Assembly: GCA_040879025.1 (NCBI GenBank)
Contig: JBBDLF010000033.1
Coordinates: forward strand, 124,001 to 188,000
Origin: JBBDLF01 sp040879025
GTDB taxonomy: Bacteria > Pseudomonadota > Gammaproteobacteria > Pseudomonadales > Pseudohongiellaceae
DNA: 64,000 nt
Reading direction: 5' to 3'
Below the pieces are notes generated by a model. It was not told the DNA's origin. It searched no databases and saw only the letters and a program-made list of their open reading frames with translations. Shown piece by piece: positions 33,608 through 42,002 of this stretch (positions are counted from its first letter, which is position 1; every line of letters begins with the position of its first letter). The position numbers and the translations under genes were made by a program.

Positions 33608-35545
33608 ATGCCCCGCCAGCTGAGCAGCCCTGCCGAGGAGGATTACGGCCGGCTGAAAGCGCTGCTGCTGCTGGGTGTTGGCCTGATTTTTCTGGTCAAA
33701 CTGGCGCTTGCGCTACAGCTTGATCTGTATAGCGACGAAATTTTTTATTGGAAAGCATCAACCTACCCGGCGCTGGCCTATAGCGATTTGCCGTTTGTCA
33801 CCGCGCAGCTCGCCGGTGCCGGTGCCTGGTTGCTGGGCAATTCCCCGGTTGCGGTGCGACTGCTGTTTCTGTTGCTGGGTAGCGCCCTGCCCTTTCTCGT
33901 CTACTGGGTGGCCAGGGCCGTCGTGCCGCCGATCCAGGCTCTGCAGGCCGCCGTATTGGCGTTATGTCTGCCTCTGGGTGCTTTTGCGGGTTTGCTCGCG
34001 GTGCCGGATGTACCACTACTCTTTATCGGCCTGCTTGCCATCGGCTTGTTTGTACGGGTTATTCACACCAACGCTATGGTGCTATGGCTGGCCTTGGGGG
34101 TTACGGTGGCGCTGGGTTTCGCCACCCACTACCGCTTTTTCCCTTACCCACTCGCCGCGTTGCTGTGTCTGGGACTGGTCCCCTCCCTCCGTCCGCTCTG
34201 GCGACAGCCGGGTTTGTGGTTCGCGGGCTTCATCAGCCTTGTTGGTCTGTATCCGATCGTTTCATTCAATCTCGGAAACGATCTGAGCGGACTGGGTTAT
34301 CACTTGTTCAACCGGCATCCATGGGAATTCCAGGCGGCAGGCCTGCTGCATCTTCCCACCCAGGCATTACTGGTCACTCCCTTGCTTTACGGAGTGATGC
34401 TGCTGACCTTGTGGCAACTTTATCGCGGTTCACGGGCGGGAGATACGCATCAGACCATATTCCTGGGCTTCGCAGCGACCAACCTGCTTCTATACCTGCT
34501 GCTCTCCCCGTGGACTGACAGCACCAGAACCTCCATACACTGGCCGTTGTCGGGCTATTTTCTCCTGCTGGTGTATGTTCCCCGAACCCTGCGTGACCTC
34601 CATGACCGGCTGGTTTCCGTTCGCGGGACAGCCTTCGCCCGCCAATTGACGCTGTCGGTTCCGGCTCTCGGTTTCACCGGCAGTCTGGTGGCGCTGGCGG
34701 TAATAGGTTCACAGGGGTTTCAGAACCAACTGCAGCCCTTGACAGGACCCGGAATCCTTTCCAACAAGATGGCCGGATGGCAGGAATTCGCCGCCATGAC
34801 CGAGTCGGTACTGGAACGGGAGTTCGCTGAAAGTACCACAGTGGTAACTGACAACTACTATACAGCCGCGCAGGCTGAATTCGCCGCTCCGGCGTTGAAA
34901 ACCTATACCATCGATAATGACAAGGCTGTCCGCGACGGACGCATGGCCCAATACCTGCTCTGGAAAGAAGATTTTTCCGCGCTTTCCGCCGTTACGCTGG
35001 AGCACGCGCTATTTATTACGGAGGACAGCGCACTGACCATACCGGACAAACAGAATGTCCTTGAGCGCATCTGCGGCATAGCCCGTTCCGTGAAGTTTCT
35101 CAGGCAACTGATTCTGTTTGACGGTGACAAACGCTTCAGTTATTACCGCGTCGATCACGTCGGTGGCGGCTCGGGAAATGACAGTCCGGCAAGTCTCTGT
35201 CCCTATCCTTCCCAGGGCTGGATAGATACCCCGCAACACAATGACCGCGTGGTGGGCCCGCTGCGCATAGCCGGATGGGTTTTCAATGAAGATATCGGGG
35301 TGGACTCAGTAAACATACTTATCGATGGGGAAGTTTTTGCAAAAGCGGATTACGGAACTCCGCGCCCGGACGTCGTGGAGGTTCTGAATATAACCACCGA
35401 CCCGAACAGGCCCGATCTGGGCTTCGAGTATCTGCTGGACAGCACCGTTCTGCCCAATGGTGAATACGCTCTTGCACTTGAAATAATCAATGCCGCCGGT
35501 GAGGTTCAGGAAACCGGACACAGGATGCTGGAAATTGCGAACTAG
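33608..35545 (+). CDS. GT39-family (ArnT/PMT-like) membrane glycosyltransferase with C-terminal beta domain
   Basis: A 645-residue polytopic protein. The first external loop holds LDLYSDEIFYWKAS, with the Asp-Glu pair that is catalytic in GT39/ArnT-like enzymes, followed by about ten membrane helices (to about residue 370), a soluble region (about 380-520) and a C-terminal beta-sandwich-like domain (about 530-645; IDTPQHNDRVVGPLRIAGWVFNED, NILIDGEVFA). These enzymes move sugars from polyprenyl phosphate carriers to lipid A, proteins or other acceptors. There is no clear ribosome site before the ATG at 33608. The stop codon is part of a dispersed repeat (35542-35563). Acceptor unknown. Confidence 0.82.
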   Translation: MPRQLSSPAEEDYGRLKALLLLGVGLIFLVKLALALQLDLYSDEIFYWKASTYPALAYSDLPFVTAQLAGAGAWLLGNSPVAVRLLFLLLGSALPFLVYWVARAVVPPIQALQAAVLALCLPLGAFAGLLAVPDVPLLFIGLLAIGLFVRVIHTNAMVLWLALGVTVALGFATHYRFFPYPLAALLCLGLVPSLRPLWRQPGLWFAGFISLVGLYPIVSFNLGNDLSGLGYHLFNRHPWEFQAAGLLHLPTQALLVTPLLYGVMLLTLWQLYRGSRAGDTHQTIFLGFAATNLLLYLLLSPWTDSTRTSIHWPLSGYFLLLVYVPRTLRDLHDRLVSVRGTAFARQLTLSVPALGFTGSLVALAVIGSQGFQNQLQPLTGPGILSNKMAGWQEFAAMTESVLEREFAESTTVVTDNYYTAAQAEFAAPALKTYTIDNDKAVRDGRMAQYLLWKEDFSALSAVTLEHALFITEDSALTIPDKQNVLERICGIARSVKFLRQLILFDGDKRFSYYRVDHVGGGSGNDSPASLCPYPSQGWIDTPQHNDRVVGPLRIAGWVFNEDIGVDSVNILIDGEVFAKADYGTPRPDVVEVLNITTDPNRPDLGFEYLLDSTVLPNGEYALALEIINAAGEVQETGHRMLEIAN

Positions 35546-35563
35546 GGAACCTCTGATTAATTC
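35542..35563. repeat. Dispersed repeat copy 2
   Basis: Begins CTAGGGAACCTCTGATTAAT; its TAG is the stop codon of the GT39-like gene. Confidence 0.7.
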
Positions 35564-35582
35564 GAATCAATGGGACAGGACC

Positions 35583-36506
35583 CTAGAATGGTCGCAATAC
35601 TTCGAGGGCGATTTTCCATTCGTTGGATTCGGTAAAGCGCCATAACCGCAGGTAGTTGGTGCGGAAACCGGCATCAGACTCGTCACTGCTGGTTGCCATT
35701 ACGCCATAGGTATAGCCCAATTCTCCGGACTCCGCCAGGTAACCGCCCATGTATGTCAGACTGACAGGGTTGGTTGTGGACAACTGGTTATCGAGGAATT
35801 TTCCGTAGACGGTACTTGCGGCCTCAATGCCTACCGCCGGCGCCATGCCGGGCAGGTAAACACGCTGATTCTCAAGCCCGTAACGCAGCAAGGCGCGCTG
35901 GCCACCGCGATAATTGATCGACAGTCCAAACAGGTTGTCCGCGTCGATAAGATCCTGCTGCGTGTTTTCCCTGGCCATCACAGGGTGCGCGGTCTCTTCC
36001 CGCGCGAGCAGTGTGTCGCTGAATCTCGGCATCACGTCAACGCTGAGAATGCCGGGTATTCGTACGACGATATCCGCCATCAGCATCCAGTCACCGTCAA
36101 TTTTACGCCAGACGCCGATCATATAGCCGAAGGCCTGGCGTTCGCTGTCGCCTTCACCCTCCACAGCGGTCAGTCTGGTTGGCCCCGCAGTCAACCCCAG
36201 ATCACCGGCACGGGAAATATCCACATAGTGTGAGTTCCAGGCCATCTGGTCGACACTGCGCCGGAATTCGTCGGTTTGATACAAACTTCGAGCGTCAACC
36301 GGCCCCTCCCGGAACACCACCGAATCCGGCCCGAGCACCTCGAGAAATGCAGTCGTGCGCCCGACTGAAGTAGCCTGCGATGCAAACAACCGGTCGGCAT
36401 TCACCAGTTCCTGCCAGTCGCGGCGCTGTTCCCCTTCCTGTGCCAGCACCGGCGCACAGGAGAAAACGCCTAACATAATAAACAGTTGTAATCGGACTGT
36501 GCGCAT
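35583..36506 (-). CDS. Secreted protein with two NTF2/SnoaL-like domains (DUF4440 type)
   Basis: A 307-residue exported protein with a signal peptide (MRTVRLQLFIMLGVFSCAPVLAQ). Two copies of an NTF2-like cone fold are recognisable: the first (about residues 30-155) with LVNADRLFASQATSVGRTTAFLEV and GYMIGVWRKIDGDWMLMADI; the second (about 180-305) with LIDADNLFGLSINYRGGQRALLRY and YGVMATSSDESDAGFRTNYLRLWRF. Such domains often bind small hydrophobic ligands or act as ketosteroid isomerase-like enzymes; no catalytic set can be assigned. The ATG at 36506 has AAGGTGAAAG upstream. Confidence 0.72.
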   Translation of the reverse strand: MRTVRLQLFIMLGVFSCAPVLAQEGEQRRDWQELVNADRLFASQATSVGRTTAFLEVLGPDSVVFREGPVDARSLYQTDEFRRSVDQMAWNSHYVDISRAGDLGLTAGPTRLTAVEGEGDSERQAFGYMIGVWRKIDGDWMLMADIVVRIPGILSVDVMPRFSDTLLAREETAHPVMARENTQQDLIDADNLFGLSINYRGGQRALLRYGLENQRVYLPGMAPAVGIEAASTVYGKFLDNQLSTTNPVSLTYMGGYLAESGELGYTYGVMATSSDESDAGFRTNYLRLWRFTESNEWKIALEVLRPF

Positions 36507-36612
36507 ACTTTCACCTTGCTCGCCCTGCCATTGCCGCCTATTCGGCGGGTCACCGATCAGCGTCATGGAAACCATTATACCCCAGGGTTGTCGTGTTCAA
36601 GCCATAAACCTG

Positions 36613-36641
36613 GGGAACCTCTGATCAATTCAGAGGTTCCC
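36613..36641. repeat. Palindromic copy of the dispersed repeat (29 bp)
   Basis: A perfect inverted repeat with 12-bp arms, GGGAACCTCTGA and TCAGAGGTTCCC, and a 5-base loop. One arm matches the single copies at 5208, 35542 and 50813. It lies in the divergent region between the secreted NTF2-like protein and the hybrid kinase. With no T run on either side it is not a typical terminator. Confidence 0.8.
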
Positions 36642-36695
36642 TGGATATATCAGGCCAGCCGTCGCCCTTATATGCCCGGCCACACCGGCTGGAGA

Positions 36696-36722
36696 TTGTT
36701 TGCGTGGACGCAGTTCTATAGA
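36696..36722 (+). promoter_or_regulatory. Possible promoter of the hybrid kinase gene
   Basis: TTGTTT (36696-36701) and TATAGA (36717-36722) with a 15-bp spacer. If used, transcription would begin near 36729, which excludes any start codon before that point. Confidence 0.35.
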
Positions 36723-36747
36723 ATCACCGCTAACCCGGGACTGTCAA

Positions 36748-39700
36748 ATGACACCTGTCGCGTCCAGCGCCAGCGCAACGGCCAATGTGGCTGCAATGTT
36801 CAGGAAGTTGATAATTAAAATACTCGCATCGCTGGTAGTCTTGCTTTATTCCTCCCTCGCACTGGGCCAGTCGGTCATGATCGGCTCAGGAGAAGACGAG
36901 ATCTTCGTCCTGCCAGACGCCCAGTATTACGAGGACAATTCCGGATCGCTTACAATTTCAGATGTAAGCTCCCCCGCATTCACTAACAATTTCATTGATA
37001 GCGAACGCCAAATCCTGCACTTCGGCCTGACCTCGGCCGCTTACTGGATACGCTTCGATCTCGATTGGGCGGGCGTGGAGCCGGGGCAGTCACGAATTCT
37101 TGAAATTGGTCCTCCTAAACACGTACCGGGAAATATACGCGGTGGTGTTGACGTTTACCTCAGAGATACATCCGGCAATTTTCGCTCCTACCGAATGGGC
37201 AGCATGGACGCGGAGCGCGAAATCGCCACCCTCGGCACAGGTTATGCGTTACAGATCGATAGCGATGTCGCAAGGCAAGTGTATCTGAGAGTCACAAGCG
37301 CACGGTCGCTGATACTGCCGATCTCGCTGTGGGAAACCAATGCATTCATGCGTCACGAGACACTGACCGTGATCGGCCTGGGCCTGCAGTACGGGATTCT
37401 GTTTGCCATGTTGTTGTACAACCTGTTTTTATTTGCCTCGATCCGGGAAACGAGCTTTCTGTACTACGTGTCCGCGATTGCCGTGCTGGTGGCGTTTGTC
37501 GCCCTGGACTCCAAGCACCTGAGATTCATGTTTGTGACTCTCGGTCAGGACAACTGGTTTATCGATATGGCGGAACGCATCGTGTATCCGATGATCGCGC
37601 TGACCTCACTGCTGTTCCAGCGCTCCCTGCTGCGCGTCTGGGAGCATAATACCCTGCTCGACCGGTGGCTGCTTGCCACCCTGGCGGGCTATGTGGGCAT
37701 CGCATTGATCGCCTTTCTACCCAACGAAAAACCCTACCAGTATTTATTCCTGGGGAGCCTGCTGTGGCTGGGTCCCATAACCATTTACACCAATATCGAT
37801 GCCATTCGTCGGGGTAAATTCACCGGTCTGGTACACATGTCAGCGACCACCCTGTTCCTGTTTGGCGCGGTCAATCTGGCCTTGCTGACAATCTGGCCGC
37901 AGTTTCCTGTCAATGTGGTTACCAGCAACGCCTTTAACGCGGGGTTGCTGTCACAGGTGCTGCTGCTTTCCTTCGGTCTCGCATTTCGATACAACGAAAT
38001 CAAGGAAGAGAGAGAAAGCGCGCAGCAACAAGCGATTCTGAATCTGGTGAGATCCGAACAGGTCAAGGATGATCTGCTGGCCAATGTGTCACACGAACTG
38101 CGCACCCCGCTGCATGGCATTAACGGGCTTGCCGAAGCCGCGCTGGGAGAACACCGCCGAGGCAACAAAAACAATGACCTTTTGATCAGGAATCTGGAAC
38201 TTATCCAGGCCAGTGGCGACCGCTTGACGCGTCTGGTGGATGATCTTCTGGACTTTTCCAGCGCCCGGGAGGGCCGTACATCGATCAAAATGAGGCCGGT
38301 CAATCTGGTGAAAGTGGTAGAACTGGTCATCGCAACCTGCCACCCACTGATTGGGAAAAAAAACCTGGACCTGCGTTGTGAAATGGACAATGACCTCCCA
38401 TGGGTTGATGCCGATGAAAATCGTCTGCAGCAGATTCTGCTCAACCTGACTTCCAATGCGATCAAATTTACCCATTCGGGGGAAGTCGTTATTTCCGCCG
38501 GCCTGGAAGCCGACAATTCGGTATTGTTGTCGGTCAGGGATACCGGCATCGGCATACATCACACCGACCACGAAACCATCTTCAAAAGCTTCGAAAGGCT
38601 GCCGTCCTACTCAATAAACAGCGGCGGCATGGGACTGGGCCTGCCGCTTGCCAAACGCATGGTCGAACTGCACGGAGGCGTCCTCACCGTGGAGAGCGAA
38701 CTGGACAGCGGCTCCACCTTCAGTTTCAGACTCAGGGCATCCACTGATCAAGCCCATGACACCGGCCTGCCAAATCTTAACAAGCATATGCTTCGGCGTT
38801 CGGACTATATAGGCGGTAGTCAAGCAGATTCCAGGCCCAAGCTGCGTACAGAGCAGGAAGTTACTATCCTGGTAGTGGATGATGACGCAGTTAATCGCGA
38901 ACTGATGATCCAGCAACTGGATGAATATCATGTGATCGATTGTGCCGACGGTGCCGAAGCATTGACCCAGGTGGAACGGGAAAAACCCGATCTGGTGCTA
39001 CTCGATCTTATGATGCCGGGTCTCAGCGGCTATGACGTCTGTCACCGGCTGCGACTGTCATACAGCCAGATTGAGCTTCCCATCATCCTTGTCACGGCAA
39101 AAAATCATCTTGAAGACCTGACTCTGGGCTTCGACACCGGGGCAAACGATTATCTCCCCAAACCTTACCATCAGGAAGAATTGCTCTCGCGGGTAGAAAA
39201 TCAGTTGCGGTTATCGGAGCTGCATCGAATCAACGAGGACAATATTTACCTGCGCGCCCAGATCGAGAAGTATGTTCAGGCCGACGCGGAACTTCGCAGT
39301 TCCCGGTTCCGCTTGCAACAAGTGCTGGAATCCATCGAGGATGGCTTTCTGGCGTTCGAATTTCCCGGCACCATCTTTAGCCTCAACCGCCGAGCCGCCG
39401 ATTTATTGCGCATGAATCAGGATTCCCTGCTGGGGCTGAAAATTGAATCGTTGTTCCTTAATTCCGACAAGAACAGGAAAATACGCGATATTCTGGACAA
39501 TTGGGAGAACGGAGAAAAAACCCAGAAGGTTTACCGTAACCTGCAGGTGGAAATTACCGTTCCTGAAGCGGAAGGCAACGGCAAAATGCAATTTACCTGC
39601 AAACTTGATCTGTTTTCCGACGACGAAGAAGCCGGCGTCTTGTTTCTTGAATATCCCAGCGACTCAGCAGAACCCCATCAACAGGAACAGATTACCCACG

Positions 39701-40203
39701 ACTCAATTGAATTGGTGAGCCTGCTGGGGCACGCCCAGCATAATATTCGGCAAATCGGCAACCGCCTCAATGTGATGACGCCACGGGAAATTTCCGCACA
39801 TCCGGAGCTGATCTCCAGATTGGCGCATATTGAGGATCTCATCCAGTTCATCGATGCCAGAATGCCTTCGATCAGCAACGAAGGGGAATATCGCCAGCAA
39901 TTGGTCACATTGATGCGGGCCGCATTGCACACCTGGGAGCTAACCACACAGAAAACAAAGATCGAGTTGGCCGAAGAAAGCAATATATGGGCCGTCAGTA
40001 TTGATGATGGACGTCTGCGTACGCGCACTTTCGACCGATACCTGCGATTGGAGCAACTGCCGAAAATTCCGCGATGGCGTGAAGTTGTCAGGACCGCCTA
40101 TTTCGTTCTCTCCAATCCTGCGATAGAACCCGAAACACGGGCGTCCCTGACGGCGGAACTGGAAAAAACCAAAACAATTCTGAAACGGGCCGCAATCAGT
40201 TGA
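36748..40203 (+). CDS. Hybrid sensor histidine kinase with 7TMR-DISM input
   Basis: An 1151-residue membrane kinase. In order: a signal/anchor helix (about residues 18-40), an extracytoplasmic DISMED2-type beta domain (about 50-185), a seven-helix DISM membrane domain (about 205-420), a dimerisation domain with phosphoacceptor His449 (NVSHELRTPLHGI), an ATPase domain (about 560-680; LTSNAIKF, DTGIGIHHTD, GGMGLGLPLAKR), a receiver domain with Asp753 (LLDLMMPG), a PAS-like domain (about 835-930) and a C-terminal helical region of unknown type. DISM kinases are thought to sense carbohydrates or other small ligands. The ATG at 36748 has GGGAC upstream; an ATG at 36796 would start directly at the signal peptide. 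A MshM-like ATPase gene follows after 15 bp. Confidence 0.88.
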   Translation: MTPVASSASATANVAAMFRKLIIKILASLVVLLYSSLALGQSVMIGSGEDEIFVLPDAQYYEDNSGSLTISDVSSPAFTNNFIDSERQILHFGLTSAAYWIRFDLDWAGVEPGQSRILEIGPPKHVPGNIRGGVDVYLRDTSGNFRSYRMGSMDAEREIATLGTGYALQIDSDVARQVYLRVTSARSLILPISLWETNAFMRHETLTVIGLGLQYGILFAMLLYNLFLFASIRETSFLYYVSAIAVLVAFVALDSKHLRFMFVTLGQDNWFIDMAERIVYPMIALTSLLFQRSLLRVWEHNTLLDRWLLATLAGYVGIALIAFLPNEKPYQYLFLGSLLWLGPITIYTNIDAIRRGKFTGLVHMSATTLFLFGAVNLALLTIWPQFPVNVVTSNAFNAGLLSQVLLLSFGLAFRYNEIKEERESAQQQAILNLVRSEQVKDDLLANVSHELRTPLHGINGLAEAALGEHRRGNKNNDLLIRNLELIQASGDRLTRLVDDLLDFSSAREGRTSIKMRPVNLVKVVELVIATCHPLIGKKNLDLRCEMDNDLPWVDADENRLQQILLNLTSNAIKFTHSGEVVISAGLEADNSVLLSVRDTGIGIHHTDHETIFKSFERLPSYSINSGGMGLGLPLAKRMVELHGGVLTVESELDSGSTFSFRLRASTDQAHDTGLPNLNKHMLRRSDYIGGSQADSRPKLRTEQEVTILVVDDDAVNRELMIQQLDEYHVIDCADGAEALTQVEREKPDLVLLDLMMPGLSGYDVCHRLRLSYSQIELPIILVTAKNHLEDLTLGFDTGANDYLPKPYHQEELLSRVENQLRLSELHRINEDNIYLRAQIEKYVQADAELRSSRFRLQQVLESIEDGFLAFEFPGTIFSLNRRAADLLRMNQDSLLGLKIESLFLNSDKNRKIRDILDNWENGEKTQKVYRNLQVEITVPEAEGNGKMQFTCKLDLFSDDEEAGVLFLEYPSDSAEPHQQEQITHDSIELVSLLGHAQHNIRQIGNRLNVMTPREISAHPELISRLAHIEDLIQFIDARMPSISNEGEYRQQLVTLMRAALHTWELTTQKTKIELAEESNIWAVSIDDGRLRTRTFDRYLRLEQLPKIPRWREVVRTAYFVLSNPAIEPETRASLTAELEKTKTILKRAAIS

Positions 40204-40218
40204 CATTTTGCGAGAAGG

Positions 40219-41085
40219 GTGACGGTAATATATCTGGAACATTTCGGCATGACACAGTACCCTTTTTCGCTGACCCCCAATACGCGCTTTTTCCTCAAAC
40301 TTCCAGTGCATGAAAAGGCTTTTGAGGTCGTTCTGAAAGCCCTCGAAGGTCCGAGCGGATTTGTGCGCATCACCGGCGAGGTCGGAACCGGAAAAACGAT
40401 ATTGTGCCGCAAGGTGCTCAATTCGCTGGACACCCATACCCAACGTTATGTGACCGCGTTTATTCCTCACCCGGTACTCGACGAAACCGGCATTATGCAA
40501 GCCATTGCGGATGAACTGGGCATTGAGACACAAGGCGCGGAATATTATGGGTTGCTGAAAAAAATCACTACGCGCCTCGTCGCCGAAAGCGTGAATGGCA
40601 GGAAAGTCGTGCTCTTCGTGGATGAGGCACAGGCGATGCCCGAAGAGACGCTCAATGCGCTGTGTCTGCTGGGTACACTTGATGAGGTCACAACCAGCCC
40701 CGCGTATGTCATTCTGTTTGGTCAGCCTGAGCTGATTACACTGCTCGGTAATCCCGCGCTGAGCCATCTGAACAGTAAAATAACTCTCTCCTACCAATTG
40801 CCGGCGCTGGACCGCAGGACACTTGAAACCTATGTTGCACACCGTTTACTGAAGGCCGGTTACAATGGATCGCGCCTGTTCACCCACAAAGCCCTGGATG
40901 CTCTGTATCACGCCAGCCGCGGTATTCCACGGCTGGCGAACGTCCTGGCCCATAAGGCGCTCATGGCCAGCTATGGCACCGGCGAGCTGAAGGTCGACGT
41001 GAAACAAATAGACTCCGCCGTCAGCGATACCGAGGGAGCCGGTTCGGCGAAGCGTTCCCTGATCGGCAAAAAGCCCGGTCCTTAG
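40219..41085 (+). CDS. MshM/ExeA-like AAA ATPase
   Basis: A 288-residue AAA+ ATPase of the ExeA/MshM group, which helps assemble type II secretion or MSHA-type pilus complexes. The N-terminus YLEHFGMTQYPFSLTPNTRFF is the family hallmark; Walker A is GEVGTGKT, Walker B VVLFVDEAQAMP, and sensor/arginine motifs follow (SRGIPRLANVLAHKALMAS). No C-terminal peptidoglycan-binding domain is present, which favours MshM over ExeA. The start is unclear: the only upstream start in frame is a GTG at 40219 that abuts AGAAGG, so a shorter or unusual start is possible. It lies 15 bp after the hybrid kinase gene, away from any pilus genes in this window. Confidence 0.85.
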   Translation: MTVIYLEHFGMTQYPFSLTPNTRFFLKLPVHEKAFEVVLKALEGPSGFVRITGEVGTGKTILCRKVLNSLDTHTQRYVTAFIPHPVLDETGIMQAIADELGIETQGAEYYGLLKKITTRLVAESVNGRKVVLFVDEAQAMPEETLNALCLLGTLDEVTTSPAYVILFGQPELITLLGNPALSHLNSKITLSYQLPALDRRTLETYVAHRLLKAGYNGSRLFTHKALDALYHASRGIPRLANVLAHKALMASYGTGELKVDVKQIDSAVSDTEGAGSAKRSLIGKKPGP

Positions 41086-41114
41086 CCTACCGACACCTAT
41101 CCCGATTGCCCCGC

Positions 41115-41142
41115 TTGCGTCGGCTCTCTCAAGCTATATAAT
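41115..41142 (+). promoter_or_regulatory. cysE promoter
   Basis: A -35 box TTGCGT (41115-41120), 16-bp spacer, and a consensus -10 TATAAT (41137-41142), 32 bp before the cysE ATG. Confidence 0.7.
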
Positions 41143-41174
41143 CGGACCACCCGTTAGCATTAACAAGGTGGACT

Positions 41175-41972
41175 ATGACAGACAAACTGTGGCAGGAGCT
41201 TCGAGACGAAGCCGGTCAGGTCATTCAGCGCGAACCGCTTCTGGCGAGCTACGTTTATGCCTGTGTGCTGAATCATGCCAGCCTGCAGTCGGCGCTGAGT
41301 TTCATTCTCGCGAACAAAATGTCCGATGATGTGATGCCCGCGATCGCCGTCCGGGAGCTGTTCGACAGTGCGTTCCGGCAATCATCAGAGATCATTCCCA
41401 AGGCCACTTGCGATATCAAGGCAGTCTATGAGCGGGATGCCGCCACCAATTCCTACCTGGCAGTCATTCTATACCTTAAAGGTTTTCAGGCGATCCAGGT
41501 TCACCGCCTGGCCCACTTTCTCTGGACCACCGACAGGAAGGACCTGGCGCTTTTCATGCAAAGCAGAAATTCCGAAGTGTTTGGCGTAGACATTCATCCT
41601 GCGTGCGTGATGGGCAAGGGCATTATGTTTGACCATGCAACCGGCATCGTTGTCGGGGAAACCTGTGTCATTGAAGACAATGTTTCCATCATGCAATCGG
41701 TTACCCTTGGGGGTACCGGCAATGAACAGGGAGATCGCCATCCCAAAATTCGCTCCGGTGTACTGGTATCGACCGGCGCCAAGGTTCTGGGCAACATAGA
41801 AATCGGCGTCGGCGCAAAGATCGGCGCGGGCAGTGTCGTACTCACCGATGTGGCGCCTCACACGACGGTGGTCGGTGTTCCCGCCCGGGTGGTTGGGAAA
41901 CCCTGTTCAGACATTCCCTCACACACCATGGATCATATTTTCACCGAGGAACCCCCGGGCAACGACAAGTAG
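41175..41972 (+). CDS. cysE: Serine O-acetyltransferase
   Basis: A 265-residue hexapeptide-repeat enzyme that makes O-acetylserine from serine and acetyl-CoA, the committed step to cysteine. The helical N-terminal domain (about 1-140) is followed by a left-handed beta-helix with the catalytic FGVDIHPACVMGKGIMFDHATGIVVGET segment (Asp/His pair), VTLGGTGNEQGDRHPKI and GSVVLTDVAPHTTVVGVPARVVG. The length and the C-terminal tail fit the enterobacterial-type CysE that is inhibited by cysteine. The ATG at 41175 has AAGGTGG. It converges on the PIN-PhoH gene with a 30-bp gap. Confidence 0.95.
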   Translation: MTDKLWQELRDEAGQVIQREPLLASYVYACVLNHASLQSALSFILANKMSDDVMPAIAVRELFDSAFRQSSEIIPKATCDIKAVYERDAATNSYLAVILYLKGFQAIQVHRLAHFLWTTDRKDLALFMQSRNSEVFGVDIHPACVMGKGIMFDHATGIVVGETCVIEDNVSIMQSVTLGGTGNEQGDRHPKIRSGVLVSTGAKVLGNIEIGVGAKIGAGSVVLTDVAPHTTVVGVPARVVGKPCSDIPSHTMDHIFTEEPPGNDK

Positions 41973-42002
41973 TCTTCCGGTCCGGCTCCATCTCGCGGGC
42001 AA

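Noticed and set aside
39940..40842. Minus-strand open frame of 300 codons
   Set aside because: It crosses the junction of the kinase and MshM-like genes on the opposite strand and has no recognisable domain.
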